Origin: Cytophagales bacterium
Lineage (GTDB): Bacteria > Bacteroidota > Bacteroidia > Cytophagales > Cytophagaceae
Length of the DNA: 64,000 nucleotides
Assembly: GCA_004294225.1 (NCBI GenBank)
Contig: REBA01000009.1
Coordinates: forward strand, 62,001-126,000
Reading direction: 5' to 3'
Shown: in pieces, positions 34,865 through 44,368 of the stretch
How positions within the stretch are numbered: position 1 is the first letter of the stretch
How the letters are laid out: the number at the start of each line of letters is the position of its first letter
Translations under genes and position numbers: made by a program
The notes under the pieces: model-generated
The model's database searches: none
Seen by the model: only the letters and a program-made list of their open reading frames with translations
Told to the model about the DNA's origin: nothing

Positions 34865-34975
34865 AAGAATAGGAGGAGTACTAATAAATAATTTTGCAAT
34901 ATATAGTATTGTTTATTATCTGTCAATGGCTATTTATGTTAAAAAATAGTCTATTTTTATTAGATTGCAACCTTT

Positions 34976-36478
34976 ATGAAGAGTATAAAATCTATTTTAT
35001 GTAAGCCCTATGCTAAATATGTTGTAGCCCAACAACAAGATTGGATGTTTGATGCGGCAAATACACAGAAAAAAACGTTAAAATATCTTTTAGAGAAAGC
35101 TAGAGATACTCAATTTGGGAAAGCACATCGCTTTCATTTGATTAAGTCTCACCAAGAATTTGTAAAGCAAGTACCCATTAGAGATTATGAATCGCTAAAA
35201 GAGTATGTCCATAAAGCCCAACAAGGGATTCCTGATGTTCTATGGCCAGGTTTGCCGCTGTATTTAGCAAAAACCTCAGGAACTACATCGGGTTTTAAGT
35301 ATATACCAATAACAAAAGAATCTATCGGATTTCAAATAGCAGCAGCAAGAGATGCGTTATTGAATTATGTTTTTGATACGAAGAATACCAACTTTTTAGA
35401 TGGCAATCTGATGTTTCTTTCTGGGAGCCCAGAATTAAAGAAAGAGCATGGCATATGGATAGGTCGGCTTTCTGGGATTGTCAATCACCATATCCCATCG
35501 TATTTAAAATACAGTCAATTACCATCCTATAAAACCAATTGTATAAGTGATTGGGAAAGTAAAATTGAGCACATTATTGATGAGACAATTCATAAACCCA
35601 TGTCTTTAATATCAGGAATTCCGCCGTGGGTACAGATGTATTTCGATCGTATTCAAGCCAGGATAGATAGACCGATTAAAGATATATTTCCTCAGTTTTC
35701 TTTGTACGTATTTGGAGGTGTAAATTTTGAACCCTACAAAAAGAAGCTGTTTGAAACTATTGGTAAATCAATAGACAATATAGAGACTTTTCCTGCATCT
35801 GAAGGTTTTTTTGCTTTTCAAAATGTACAATCGGATGAAGGATTGCTACTTTTACTCAATAGTGGAATTTATTATGAATTTGTACCAGTCGAAGAAATTA
35901 ATTCTAATCAACCTACAAGATTAAGTATTGCAGAAGTAGAGCTGGATAAAAATTATGCGATGATTATCAGTACTAATGCAGGACTTTGGGCATATTCTAT
36001 AGGCGATACAGTAAAATTTGTTTCTAAAAACCCTTATAAAATTATTGTTACAGGGCGTGTTAAACATTTTATCTCTGCTTTTGGCGAACATGTAATAGGA
36101 GAGGAGGTAGAGCGAGCATTAAAAAAGACATTGGGCAAATACCCAAAAGTAGAAATTACTGAGTTTACCGTTGCTCCCTACGTAGCTTCTCAATCAGAGG
36201 CGTCTTTTCATGAATGGTTGATAGAATTTGCAAATCCTCCAGAAAATATTTCTAGATTTGCAGAAGATTTAGATAACGCTATGGTATCAATAAATTCTTA
36301 TTATTCGGATTTAATCATAGGTAAAATATTAAATCCTTTAACGATTACAAGACTTCAACCAAATGCGTTTATAGAATATATGAAGTCAGAAGGTAAATTA
36401 GGTGGGCAGAATAAAGTTCCTAGGCTTACTAATGATAGAAAAATAGCCCAAAACTTATCGCCTTGGAAATTAAATTAA
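34976..36478 (+). CDS. GH3 family acyl-adenylating (amido synthetase-like) protein
   Basis: ANL-superfamily enzyme of 500 residues related to plant GH3 acyl-acid-amido synthetases, which adenylate a carboxylic acid with ATP and couple it to an amino acid. The ATP motif LAKTSGTTSGFKYIPIT and later YAMIISTNAGLWAYSIGDTVKFV and ITGRVKHFISAFGEHV match the family. Bacterial GH3 proteins are known, with unknown substrates. dxr follows 16 bases later and then rseP, so it may be co-transcribed with isoprenoid and membrane-stress genes. Confidence 0.88.
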   Translation: MKSIKSILCKPYAKYVVAQQQDWMFDAANTQKKTLKYLLEKARDTQFGKAHRFHLIKSHQEFVKQVPIRDYESLKEYVHKAQQGIPDVLWPGLPLYLAKTSGTTSGFKYIPITKESIGFQIAAARDALLNYVFDTKNTNFLDGNLMFLSGSPELKKEHGIWIGRLSGIVNHHIPSYLKYSQLPSYKTNCISDWESKIEHIIDETIHKPMSLISGIPPWVQMYFDRIQARIDRPIKDIFPQFSLYVFGGVNFEPYKKKLFETIGKSIDNIETFPASEGFFAFQNVQSDEGLLLLLNSGIYYEFVPVEEINSNQPTRLSIAEVELDKNYAMIISTNAGLWAYSIGDTVKFVSKNPYKIIVTGRVKHFISAFGEHVIGEEVERALKKTLGKYPKVEITEFTVAPYVASQSEASFHEWLIEFANPPENISRFAEDLDNAMVSINSYYSDLIIGKILNPLTITRLQPNAFIEYMKSEGKLGGQNKVPRLTNDRKIAQNLSPWKLN

Positions 36479-36494
36479 GTGTTTTAATAAGTTA

Positions 36495-37667
36495 ATGAAT
36501 AGTAAATCAAATTTTCCTCCCAAAAGGATTGCAATACTTGGAAGCACAGGTTCGATAGGCACACAAGCTTTAGAAATTGTAAAACAACATCCAGAATCTC
36601 TTATCATAGAAATATTATCTGCACAGTCAAATGCCGATTTGCTGATTCAACAAGCTTCAGAATTTCAGCCTAATCTTGTAGTAATAGGAGAAGAAAAATT
36701 ATATGATAAAGTTTTTTCCGCATTAGACCCATTGGGTATAAAAGTATATAGCGGAGAGAAATCACTAAGCACTGTGGTAGCTATGGATAGTATAGATATA
36801 GTTCTGACAGCATTAGTAGGTTATGCCGGGCTTATCCCTACAATCAATGCAATAAAAGCAGGAAAAGATATTGCTTTAGCCAATAAAGAAACTCTAGTAG
36901 TAGCTGGTGATTTGATTATGGACTTGGCCAGACAGTATAATTCCAATATTTTACCTGTAGATTCAGAACATTCAGCAATTTATCAATGCTTAGTAGGCGA
37001 GTATCATAACAAAATCGAAAAAATAATTCTTACGGCTTCGGGTGGTCCCTTTAGAGGAAAGGATAGAGATTATTTACTTAATGTTACTAAAGAACAAGCA
37101 CTCAAACACCCCAATTGGAACATGGGTGCAAAGATTACTATAGACTCTGCTTCATTAATGAACAAAGGCCTAGAAGTAATAGAGGCAAAATGGTTGTTTG
37201 GGCTTCAAGCAAATCAAATTGAAGTGGTCATACATCCTCAATCTATTATTCACTCGATGGTAGAATTTGAAGATACCTCTATTAAAGCACAACTTGGTTT
37301 GCCAGACATGAGAGTGCCTATTCAATATGCTTTGTTTTTTCCATACAGGGTAAAAGCAGATTTCGAGAAATTCTCTTTCTTAAAATATCCACAGCTGACT
37401 TTTGAAAGTCCAGATATGGTTACATTTAGAAACCTTGATTTGGCCTATCAGGCTTTAAAAAAAGAAGGAAATATGGCTTGTATTTTGAATGCAGCAAATG
37501 AAATTGCAGTTCAACGGTTTTTGAATGATGAAATTTCGTTTTTAGGAATTTCTGAATTGATAGAAAAATGTATGAACCAATTGACTTATATATCTAAGCC
37601 GACTATAGAAGATTACATTAATACTAATTTAGAGACTAGGAAAATAGCCTCTGAAATGAAAGTTTAG
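36495..37667 (+). CDS. dxr: 1-deoxy-D-xylulose 5-phosphate reductoisomerase
   Basis: Converts 1-deoxy-D-xylulose 5-phosphate to 2-C-methyl-D-erythritol 4-phosphate with NADPH, the second step of the MEP isoprenoid path. Motifs: RIAILGSTGSIGTQALEIV, IALANKETLVVAGD, PVDSEHSAIYQCLVG, the flexible loop ASGGPF and HPNWNMGAKITIDSASLMNKGLE. The 390 residues are full length. It lies 16 bases after GH3 and upstream of rseP, an arrangement common in Bacteroidota. Confidence 0.97.
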   Translation: MNSKSNFPPKRIAILGSTGSIGTQALEIVKQHPESLIIEILSAQSNADLLIQQASEFQPNLVVIGEEKLYDKVFSALDPLGIKVYSGEKSLSTVVAMDSIDIVLTALVGYAGLIPTINAIKAGKDIALANKETLVVAGDLIMDLARQYNSNILPVDSEHSAIYQCLVGEYHNKIEKIILTASGGPFRGKDRDYLLNVTKEQALKHPNWNMGAKITIDSASLMNKGLEVIEAKWLFGLQANQIEVVIHPQSIIHSMVEFEDTSIKAQLGLPDMRVPIQYALFFPYRVKADFEKFSFLKYPQLTFESPDMVTFRNLDLAYQALKKEGNMACILNAANEIAVQRFLNDEISFLGISELIEKCMNQLTYISKPTIEDYINTNLETRKIASEMKV

Positions 37668-37758
37668 CCAATAAAATTTTATATTTCAATTATTTTAAAT
37701 CAAACAGATAGCCATGAAAATGCTTATCTTTAAAAACTAAAATCAAAATTATACTACA

Positions 37759-39099
37759 ATGGAAGGATTAATCATGGCTTGCCAAATGTTGTTGGGTTTA
37801 TCATTACTTATAGGCTTGCATGAACTCGGACATTTTATAGCTGCTAGGGTATTTAAAATAAGAGTTTCTAAATTCTATTTGTTTTTTGATTTTCTATTCC
37901 CAATGCACAATGTTTTAAATTTTGCATTATTCAAGATAAAAAGAGGGGATACAGAGTATGGCTTGGGCTGGTTTCCATTCGGTGGATATGTAAAAATAGA
38001 AGGGATGATAGACGAATCGATGGATACAGAAGCGATGGCAAAACCACCTCAACCTTGGGAGTTTCGCTCTAAACCAGCTTGGCAAAGGCTTATTGTAATG
38101 ATGGGAGGTATTATCGTAAATGTAATTACTGGAATTATAATATTTATATTTTTAGCTTATGGTTATGGTGAGCAATATGTTACCATGCAAGAAATCAATA
38201 AAAATGGTATTGTAGCTCATCCTTTAGCACAAAAAATAGGTTTGAGAACTGGTGACAAAATTCTGAAAATTAATAATAAAGTTCCTGAAAAATTTGTTGA
38301 TTTATACAATCCAGAAGTATTGTTAAATGATGGAAGTTCATATACTATTTCTAGAAATGATTCGATTATTGAAATAGTGATTCCTAATGATTTGATTGGA
38401 GACTTATCCAAAGAAAAAGAAAGATTTATAGAACCTATTTTCCCTTATGAAATCGGGATGTTGGTTCCTGGAAGTAATGCCGAAAAAGCAGGATTCTTGC
38501 CTAAAGACAAATTACTCACTATAGAAGGAAAATCTATTCATTACTTTCATTTGCTTCAAGAAACTTTGAAATCTTACAAAAGCCAGAAAGTGAATATAGA
38601 AATAGAAAGAAATGGACAAAGACAAACACTTCTTACTCAGGTAGACGACAACGGAAAAATAGGATTTCAGCCCAATATGTTACTTAATCACTCTACTAAA
38701 GCCTACACTTTCCCTGAATCAATATCAAAAGGGACTACCAATGCTTTTACTTTGGTGTACATGAACATCAAGGGCTTGGGTAAAATTTTTAGCGGACAAA
38801 TTAAAGCTACCGATGCTGTGAGCGGCCCTATAGGAATGGCAAAAATGTTTGGTGGAGTTTGGGATTGGCACAACTTCTGGAATATGGTAGGGGTGATTTC
38901 TATGATATTGGCATTCATGAATTTTCTTCCTATCCCCGGCCTAGATGGTGGTTATGTGATGTTTTTAACCTATGAAATGATTTCAGGCAAAAAGCCTTCT
39001 GATGTCTTTATGGAATATGCTTTAAAATTTGGTATGCTTATCATATTGGGCATCATGGTATTCTCGATAGGAAATGATGTCTTTAAATTATTTAGATAA
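37759..39099 (+). CDS. rseP: RseP-like site-2 metalloprotease (M50)
   Basis: Inner-membrane zinc protease that cleaves transmembrane segments, such as anti-sigma factors or remnant signal peptides. HELGH at residues 21-25 in the first span and LPIPGLDGGYVMF near the C-terminus supply the zinc ligands. Two PDZ-like domains lie between: PLAQKIGLRTGDKILKINN and SNAEKAGFLPKDKLLTIEG. 446 residues. It follows dxr by 91 bases. Its last 12 bases overlap the convergent glycosyltransferase gene. Confidence 0.94.
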   Translation: MEGLIMACQMLLGLSLLIGLHELGHFIAARVFKIRVSKFYLFFDFLFPMHNVLNFALFKIKRGDTEYGLGWFPFGGYVKIEGMIDESMDTEAMAKPPQPWEFRSKPAWQRLIVMMGGIIVNVITGIIIFIFLAYGYGEQYVTMQEINKNGIVAHPLAQKIGLRTGDKILKINNKVPEKFVDLYNPEVLLNDGSSYTISRNDSIIEIVIPNDLIGDLSKEKERFIEPIFPYEIGMLVPGSNAEKAGFLPKDKLLTIEGKSIHYFHLLQETLKSYKSQKVNIEIERNGQRQTLLTQVDDNGKIGFQPNMLLNHSTKAYTFPESISKGTTNAFTLVYMNIKGLGKIFSGQIKATDAVSGPIGMAKMFGGVWDWHNFWNMVGVISMILAFMNFLPIPGLDGGYVMFLTYEMISGKKPSDVFMEYALKFGMLIILGIMVFSIGNDVFKLFR

Positions 39100-40236
39100 T
39101 TGGCGAATAAAATTTGTTATTAGATAATATAAAACGATGACATATAGTCCAAAAATAGGAAATAAAGGTAAGTAGTGCGTTAGTCTAGTGCATAGCAGAT
39201 AAGAATAAAAGGAGATAAAGACTATACTAGCCATTAGTGCAATATTTTTTCTAAAATATAACACATATATCACTGCTAAAGTGTCGCCCAAATACATGTA
39301 TCTTTCATGCATTCCAGGAAGTATAAATGGCATAACACAGGCAGATACCAAGGCTAAGACAAGCCAAATATCTAATGAAAAATCGTACTTTTTGTTGCTA
39401 AGAACAAAACTTGTGGTGATGACTAGAATACTAGAAAATATTAACCCAAGATATTTCCCTATTTGATAGAAGTCATTGTTTACCCAGAAATATATATTAG
39501 GAAATTGAAGTGTTAGAAAAGTGTATTGCGACGATTGCCTTATGTAGATGCTTAGTAAATTATCTAAAGGTCTTCCAGCTATCCAAGCAGGACTTATACT
39601 AAGTAAGTAGATAAAAGGAACTATTAAGAAAAAATACCATTTCACTTTGCCTTTTAACATCATAATTAAATAAAATGGTGCTATTATCATCGTTTGGAGT
39701 TTGAGTGAGAATGCTATACCCAATAATATAATAGAGTATAGAAGTCTATTTACCATCAAATAATAGATACTGGCAATAATAAAACACACATATATAGCAT
39801 CACATTGTGCCCAATATCCTCCATTGATTAATACCGTGGGGAGTAAAGGAAATAATCCTAAAGAAAGTAATAAAGTCGATGGATTAGGATGCTTGATTTG
39901 TGCTATTTTCCCTATAAAGAATGCTGTAATATATTCAAATAGATAAGATAATATCTTGAACATAACTAATGGATTTAATCCCGACTTCGCAATTAGACCT
40001 ACTGCATATAAATAGAGCGGGGTATAGTCGTAAAATTCATATTTTAGAGCATTCCAATACCCATGTGATTGAAAAAATAAAATCCAAGGATATAAATAAA
40101 ATTCGTAATCACCGTCTTTTGCTGGGGACACAAAAATAAAAGCAATTCTGATTAATATTCCTAAGCTTATTAAAAGGTAAATAATTATAGGCTCAGTTTT
40201 GATTTTATCTAATTTGCTGTAGTAATCATTCCACAT
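39088..40236 (-). CDS. polytopic membrane glycosyltransferase (GT87-like)
   Basis: A 382-residue protein with about ten transmembrane spans. FEFYLYPWILFF-like acidic first loop (residues ~38-52, GDYEFYLYPWILFF), then GGYWAQCDAIYVCFI and LLGIAFSLKLQTMIIAPF match mannosyl-/glycosyltransferases of the GT-C fold, close to the GT87/DUF2029 group. The sugar donor is likely polyprenyl-linked. It ends inside rseP by 12 bases on the opposite strand. The acceptor is unknown. Confidence 0.7.
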   Translation of the reverse strand: MWNDYYSKLDKIKTEPIIIYLLISLGILIRIAFIFVSPAKDGDYEFYLYPWILFFQSHGYWNALKYEFYDYTPLYLYAVGLIAKSGLNPLVMFKILSYLFEYITAFFIGKIAQIKHPNPSTLLLSLGLFPLLPTVLINGGYWAQCDAIYVCFIIASIYYLMVNRLLYSIILLGIAFSLKLQTMIIAPFYLIMMLKGKVKWYFFLIVPFIYLLSISPAWIAGRPLDNLLSIYIRQSSQYTFLTLQFPNIYFWVNNDFYQIGKYLGLIFSSILVITTSFVLSNKKYDFSLDIWLVLALVSACVMPFILPGMHERYMYLGDTLAVIYVLYFRKNIALMASIVFISFYSYLLCTRLTHYLPLFPIFGLYVIVLYYLITNFIRQLSK

Positions 40237-40314
40237 AGTTTAAGTTTGTAGCTATTGTCTTGAAAGTAACAATATGTAGTTAACATAAATAAAGTTTTGG
40301 ACAAAGTTATATTT

Positions 40315-40479
40315 TTATATAAACTTATTGAAATTTAGAAAAATACTAATCATCTCAATGTTCATAGTAGCAACATCATTATATTGTTTGAGGATAATGC
40401 TACTAAATTCTGTGCATTTCCATTTCCAGCCAACCTCATTTATTTGCAATTTGTAGCTGTTTCTTTGTTTAGTTGTATT
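40315..40479 (-). pseudogene. C-terminal relic of a third paralogue of the 40.6-42.6 kb lipoproteins
   Basis: An open minus-strand frame without a start encodes EFSSIILKQYNDVATMN, which aligns with [17 protein letters not shown] at the C-terminus of the gene at 41789. The lost N-terminus and premature frame ends show decay. The rest of the 371-bp gap 40237-40607 holds the terminator at 40531-40556 and no other feature. Confidence 0.6.
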
Positions 40480-40530
40480 TTAGGGTTAATTTGTTTCATA
40501 ACTCGTTTTATCTTTCTATTTAGTTAAAAA

Positions 40531-40556
40531 AATATCCGTAAATTTTTACGGATATT
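40531..40556 (-). terminator. terminator of the 40608 lipoprotein gene
   Basis: AATATCCGTAAA at 40531-40542 is perfectly complementary to TTTACGGATATT at 40545-40556; on the minus strand it runs into TTTTTTT. Confidence 0.8.
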
Positions 40557-40607
40557 AATGGGTCTAGAAACGGCTTTCTAATTTAAATAAACCATAAGCA
40601 AATTTAT

Positions 40608-41597
40608 TTAATGAGTTAAATTTCCACTTAATGATAATGTTTGACTACCAGAACCAATGACTTTAATTAATTCCACATTATTTACCGTTACGGATACATC
40701 ATTTGAGTTTGTAATTACAGTAGCAGTTTTACCCACAAGTGAGTTGTATTGTTCTATAGGACTAAAGCTTATAAACTCAATGTAAATTTTACCAGCTGCT
40801 AAAGCACTTTTTGAATCAACAACATCATAAGTGCCAGATGGAGGAAATGATGAGCTAAACCAATACTTTAGTGTTTTTTGTGGAGTGCTTGTTAACGAAC
40901 CTTCAAATTTAAAGCTACCACTTGCATCATAACTAATGACTAATTGATTTGTTGTATAGGCGGTTGTACCTACAGTATATTGATTTGCTGTAAAACCTAC
41001 TGGTTCTGAATAACTTGCATTGGTAGATGGAATAACAGGAACTGTTGTAGATAATTTACTGGATAGATTCATGTTATTTAATCCAACATTAGAACTTTCA
41101 ATAGTAAATATTCCGCCAGCATTTGTAATAGTTGCCATGCCACCAGTTGTAACATAATTATTTATAAAATAAGGAGCTGTAGGAAAACTTTTATTAATAG
41201 AAACATTTACAACGTTAGATGTAAATGTAGAGCTTGCAGTAACTATATTGTAAGACCCCGAAGCCATTAAGTATGATGGAAAACGGTATTGAATAGTTAT
41301 AGTAGTATCACCAACAATTGTGCTAGCGGATAAATAACAAGTGCCATGTATATCTTTACCCCAATATAGATTATTAGGGAAAACAGTAGCGTTATAAATA
41401 ATACCATTTGCACTCCACTGATTGTTTTGCAGGTTATTTGGATTTCCACCAGTAGTACTTCCCGAAGTTGTAGTTCCTGAAGTTGTAGTTCCTGAAGTTG
41501 TAGCAGCTGGTGCTGGGTCTTCTTTTTTAGAGCAATTCATGGCAATGGCTCCCGCTAAGACCATTAGTGTAGTGATTTTTAGGAATGTTTTTTTCAT
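40608..41597 (-). CDS. putative lipoprotein with two repeated beta-rich modules
   Basis: A 329-residue exported protein. The first ~35 residues ([18 protein letters not shown] and a following [12 protein letters not shown]) are almost identical to the gene upstream; Cys22 is the likely lipid site, although AMNC is a loose lipobox. Three copies of a TTSGT-type linker follow, then two copies of a ~110-residue module recognisable by GSYNIV/GTYDVV and later GGMATITNAGG / GKTATVITNSN. The family is not one I know. It probably sits on the outer surface. It follows the paralogue by ~190 bases with a terminator between. Confidence 0.75.
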   Translation of the reverse strand: MKKTFLKITTLMVLAGAIAMNCSKKEDPAPAATTSGTTTSGTTTSGSTTGGNPNNLQNNQWSANGIIYNATVFPNNLYWGKDIHGTCYLSASTIVGDTTITIQYRFPSYLMASGSYNIVTASSTFTSNVVNVSINKSFPTAPYFINNYVTTGGMATITNAGGIFTIESSNVGLNNMNLSSKLSTTVPVIPSTNASYSEPVGFTANQYTVGTTAYTTNQLVISYDASGSFKFEGSLTSTPQKTLKYWFSSSFPPSGTYDVVDSKSALAAGKIYIEFISFSPIEQYNSLVGKTATVITNSNDVSVTVNNVELIKVIGSGSQTLSLSGNLTH

Positions 41598-41741
41598 GTT
41601 TGTTTTATAAATAAAATAATATTCAATTACAGAGATTATTTTTGTTAATCTACAATTACTACAATTCTAACCCTCAGTCTCACCAAAGAAAGTGAGCGAA
41701 CATCTTAAGAATGTTTGGTAAAAAAAGTGGCTTATAATAAA

Positions 41742-41768
41742 ATAAGGAGCACAGAATTGTGCTCCTTA
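41742..41768 (-). terminator. terminator of the repeat-bearing lipoprotein gene
   Basis: ATAAGGAGCACA pairs with TGTGCTCCTTAT around a short AT centre (41742-41768), 20 bases past the stop at 41789 on the minus strand, followed by a T-rich tract. Confidence 0.75.
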
Positions 41769-41788
41769 TGAACAAAAATTGAATTTAT

Positions 41789-42565
41789 TTATTTAAATGT
41801 GTAATCTCCTGAAATGGTTATAGTAGCATCACCATTATATTGTTTGAGTGTAATATTATTAAATTTCATGTTTTTACCTGATACTGTAACTGTTCCAGAG
41901 GCTTGAGACCAGTACTGAAAACTATTATTTATTTGTACAACAGCAATCACAGCTTCATTTGATTTAGGTTGTGATAAGCGAGGAATAACACTGTAGGTTC
42001 CATCTTTTAAATCTTTATTTCCAAGCATAATTTGAACGGAATAATTTCCGTTTTGGCATATAGTGCTAGTAAAATCAACTCCTGCAGCTGACCCAGAAGA
42101 TTGTATCATGATTTGTGGAATGTTGTTCGCACCATTAACTGAGAAAGTTCCCGAGCCACCTATAGTAGTTCCTGCTGTACCTGTTGTTGAACCAGCTGTA
42201 GTTCCCGAAGTCGTAGTTCCTGAAGTTGTAGTTCCTGAAGTCGTAGTTCCTGAAGTTGTAGTTCCTGAGGTTGTAGTTCCTGAGGTCGTAGTTCCTGAAG
42301 TTGTAGTTCCTGAAGTCGTAGTTCCTGAAGTCGTAGTTCCTGAAGTTGTAGTTCCTGAAGTTGTAGTTCCTGAAGTCGTAGTTCCTGAAGTTGTAGTTCC
42401 TGAAGTTGTAGTTCCTGAGGTTGTAGTTCCTGAGGTTGTTGTACCAGAAGTGGTAGTACCTGAAGTTGTGGCAGCTGGTGCTGGGTCTTCTTTTTTAGAG
42501 CAATTCATGGTAATTGCTCCCGCTAAGACCATTAGTGTAGTGATTTTTAGGAATGTTTTTTTCAT
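41789..42565 (-). CDS. putative lipoprotein with a long (GTTTS)n linker
   Basis: A 258-residue paralogue of the gene at 40608. The signal/lipobox segment and [10 protein letters not shown] are nearly identical, then 18 repeats of a five-residue unit (TTSGT) form a ~90-residue Thr/Ser/Gly stalk, followed by a single ~110-residue beta-rich module with [10 protein letters not shown] and [21 protein letters not shown]. Such Ser/Thr-rich linkers are typical sites of O-glycosylation in Bacteroidota or act as spacers to lift a domain off the membrane (inference). Each repeat is 15 bp, so copy-number change would alter length but not frame. Confidence 0.8.
   Translation of the reverse strand: MKKTFLKITTLMVLAGAITMNCSKKEDPAPAATTSGTTTSGTTTSGTTTSGTTTSGTTTSGTTTSGTTTSGTTTSGTTTSGTTTSGTTTSGTTTSGTTTSGTTTSGTTTSGTTTSGTTTSGTTAGSTTGTAGTTIGGSGTFSVNGANNIPQIMIQSSGSAAGVDFTSTICQNGNYSVQIMLGNKDLKDGTYSVIPRLSQPKSNEAVIAVVQINNSFQYWSQASGTVTVSGKNMKFNNITLKQYNGDATITISGDYTFK
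42198..42467. repeat. 15-bp tandem repeat, 18 copies, in coding sequence
   Basis: Eighteen head-to-tail 15-bp units of the form GTAGTTCCTGAAGTT with few substitutions, mostly at third codon positions. They encode the TTSGT repeats of the lipoprotein on the minus strand. The sister gene at 40608 has about three units (41460-41505). Confidence 0.95.
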
Positions 42566-42620
42566 GTTTGTTTTATATTAAATTAACCGTAAAAATAGTG
42601 TGATTTTTTCTTTTGTTAAT

Positions 42621-42662
42621 CTATAATTTGGTCAAAACTTATAAATTTTGACCAAATTGTAG
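42621..42662. terminator. 17-bp hairpin between the T9SS gene and the repeat lipoprotein
   Basis: AATTTGGTCAAAA (42625-42637) and TTTTGACCAAATT (42646-42658) are perfectly complementary; the stem extends to 17 pairs with one G-U. It lies past the stop of the Fn3/T9SS gene and about 60-100 bases upstream of the lipoprotein start. The T-run is poor, so it may be a terminator or an operator. Confidence 0.55.
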
Positions 42663-42709
42663 ATTGATAATCAATTGATAAATAATTATTCTAAAATATT
42701 TAGTTATTA

Positions 42710-44185
42710 CTATTCTTTGTTCGCTTTGAAATAATTGGTTTGTCCATTTCTTGTTTGAACCTTTATCATGTAAACTCCTTGATTAAGGTTGCTTACTTCT
42801 ACTGTAGAACCAGAGTTTTGCTCAGCTACTATAGCTCCTTGACTATTAATTACTTCTACTTTAATTATTTCTCCTAGACCATTAATATTCCAGTTGTTTT
42901 TTGTAGGATTAGGGTAGATGAATGCATTACCTTCTCTGTCTGCAATTTGAAATACACTTGTAATGTTGCTGCTTTTTTTATTCGAAGGAGCAGAGCTTAA
43001 TTTTCCATTCAGTGCTACTACATAATAGTCATAAACTAGTTCAGAATTAGCGGTATTGTCGGTATAGGTGGTAGTATTGGCTGGAAGTTTCATAATAGAC
43101 TTGAATTGTTTGTCACTTTCAGTAGATAGTTTTCTGTAGACTACAAATTCAGTTTCGTTATAAGAATTGTCTTTCCATGTTAATATATAGCTTTCAACAG
43201 CTTGAATTTCCTCTCTTTTTAAAATTGGTTTTGGTTTAGAGACTGTTAATTCTGTCGGAGCTAATGGAACAGGTGAGCCTTCTTTGAATTTGAAGTCATT
43301 AAAATATTCTGTCTTACCAGATAATGTCCAATTTTTACCATTGTAAACATATTCTTTTTCTAATTTTGGAAATATTCCATCATAATAGGTGCTATCTAAA
43401 CTTTTAAGTGTATTCATTCCTTCATATTCTGTTACTACTTTTATGTTTTTAGGATATTCCTTGGTAAATCTACGGTCGATAGTTAGACTTCCTGATTCTA
43501 AGATGTATTCTAGTGTTTCTATTTCAAGACCTTGTGCATTGTATTTGTAAATGGTTTTTTCAGATAATACGAGATTCTTTTCTTCCTCATCTAATTTATA
43601 AATGAGTTGTAAAGTATCTTGTTTGCCATTGCTGTAGATTAAAGTAGAATCATTGATTGTTCTTGTAGGGAATAGGTTATAACTTTTAATTACAAAAAAG
43701 TTCTTTTTTGGGTTGGAGTATATTTGTTCTGATACAGCTATTACCCCTAAGCCAAATGCACTGAAATCTGCATAACCTGTTGTCTTCGTGGCTACGTCTC
43801 CATTATAGGTTGTTTTAAACCAAGCTTGTTTAACCCAGTTCAAACTTCCATTGGGGTTAGCTTCAAAAAGGTTCATACTATCTGTTTTACTTTGTATTAA
43901 ACCACCACCCACTTCTTTTATTCCATTTTTACTAAATATTTCAAAACTATTATCTTGGTCAAAAATGCCATTTCCTTTAAATTCCCATTCTTTAGATTTT
44001 ATCTCAAAAATTAAAGAGTCTTTACTGTATTTATATTTTTCATGACTCAATGCTGTAGTATCGTACTTAGAGGTATTGCTGTTCCATCTTGATTCTAGAG
44101 CAAAATGGCTCTTTTCTAAAACTTGAGCATGAATAGATTGCATACCTAGCATGATAAGCGAGGTTTTTAATAAAATTTTTTTCAT
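42710..44185 (-). CDS. secreted protein with fibronectin type III-like domain and T9SS sorting domain
   Basis: A 491-residue exported protein. Signal peptide to ~20 (MLGMQSIHAQ). Residues ~20-300 are strand-rich with Asp/Ser/Thr repeats and no family I know. Residues ~325-405 form an Fn3-like domain (SYILTWKDNSYNETEFVVYRK, then YDYYVVALNG). The last ~75 residues are a T9SS type A tail (FIYPNPTKNNWNINGL to TNYFKANKE). Likely exposed on or released from the cell surface. It precedes the repeat lipoproteins in the same direction. Confidence 0.8.
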   Translation of the reverse strand: MKKILLKTSLIMLGMQSIHAQVLEKSHFALESRWNSNTSKYDTTALSHEKYKYSKDSLIFEIKSKEWEFKGNGIFDQDNSFEIFSKNGIKEVGGGLIQSKTDSMNLFEANPNGSLNWVKQAWFKTTYNGDVATKTTGYADFSAFGLGVIAVSEQIYSNPKKNFFVIKSYNLFPTRTINDSTLIYSNGKQDTLQLIYKLDEEEKNLVLSEKTIYKYNAQGLEIETLEYILESGSLTIDRRFTKEYPKNIKVVTEYEGMNTLKSLDSTYYDGIFPKLEKEYVYNGKNWTLSGKTEYFNDFKFKEGSPVPLAPTELTVSKPKPILKREEIQAVESYILTWKDNSYNETEFVVYRKLSTESDKQFKSIMKLPANTTTYTDNTANSELVYDYYVVALNGKLSSAPSNKKSSNITSVFQIADREGNAFIYPNPTKNNWNINGLGEIIKVEVINSQGAIVAEQNSGSTVEVSNLNQGVYMIKVQTRNGQTNYFKANKE

Positions 44186-44368
44186 TATTTTTTTGATATT
44201 TAAAGATTACCTACTCATTTAGCTTTTCGGTTTCCGCTTTGTTTCGAAATAAAAAAATAAAATCATTTCAAAACTTATCAGCAAAAACGGTAATTTTTTT
44301 CACTAGGTTGTATAAAAGAAGTATAAAATTATAAGTTTATACCTTTATAATAAACTGATTTTTAAATA

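Noticed and set aside
42198-42467. CRISPR array
   Set aside because: The repeats are contiguous 15-bp units without spacers, inside a coding gene.
42063-42581. Open frame on the plus strand encoding VVVPEV repeats
   Set aside because: It is the antisense reading of the 15-bp repeat and the lipoprotein gene on the minus strand; a repeat with a 15-bp period stays open in several frames.
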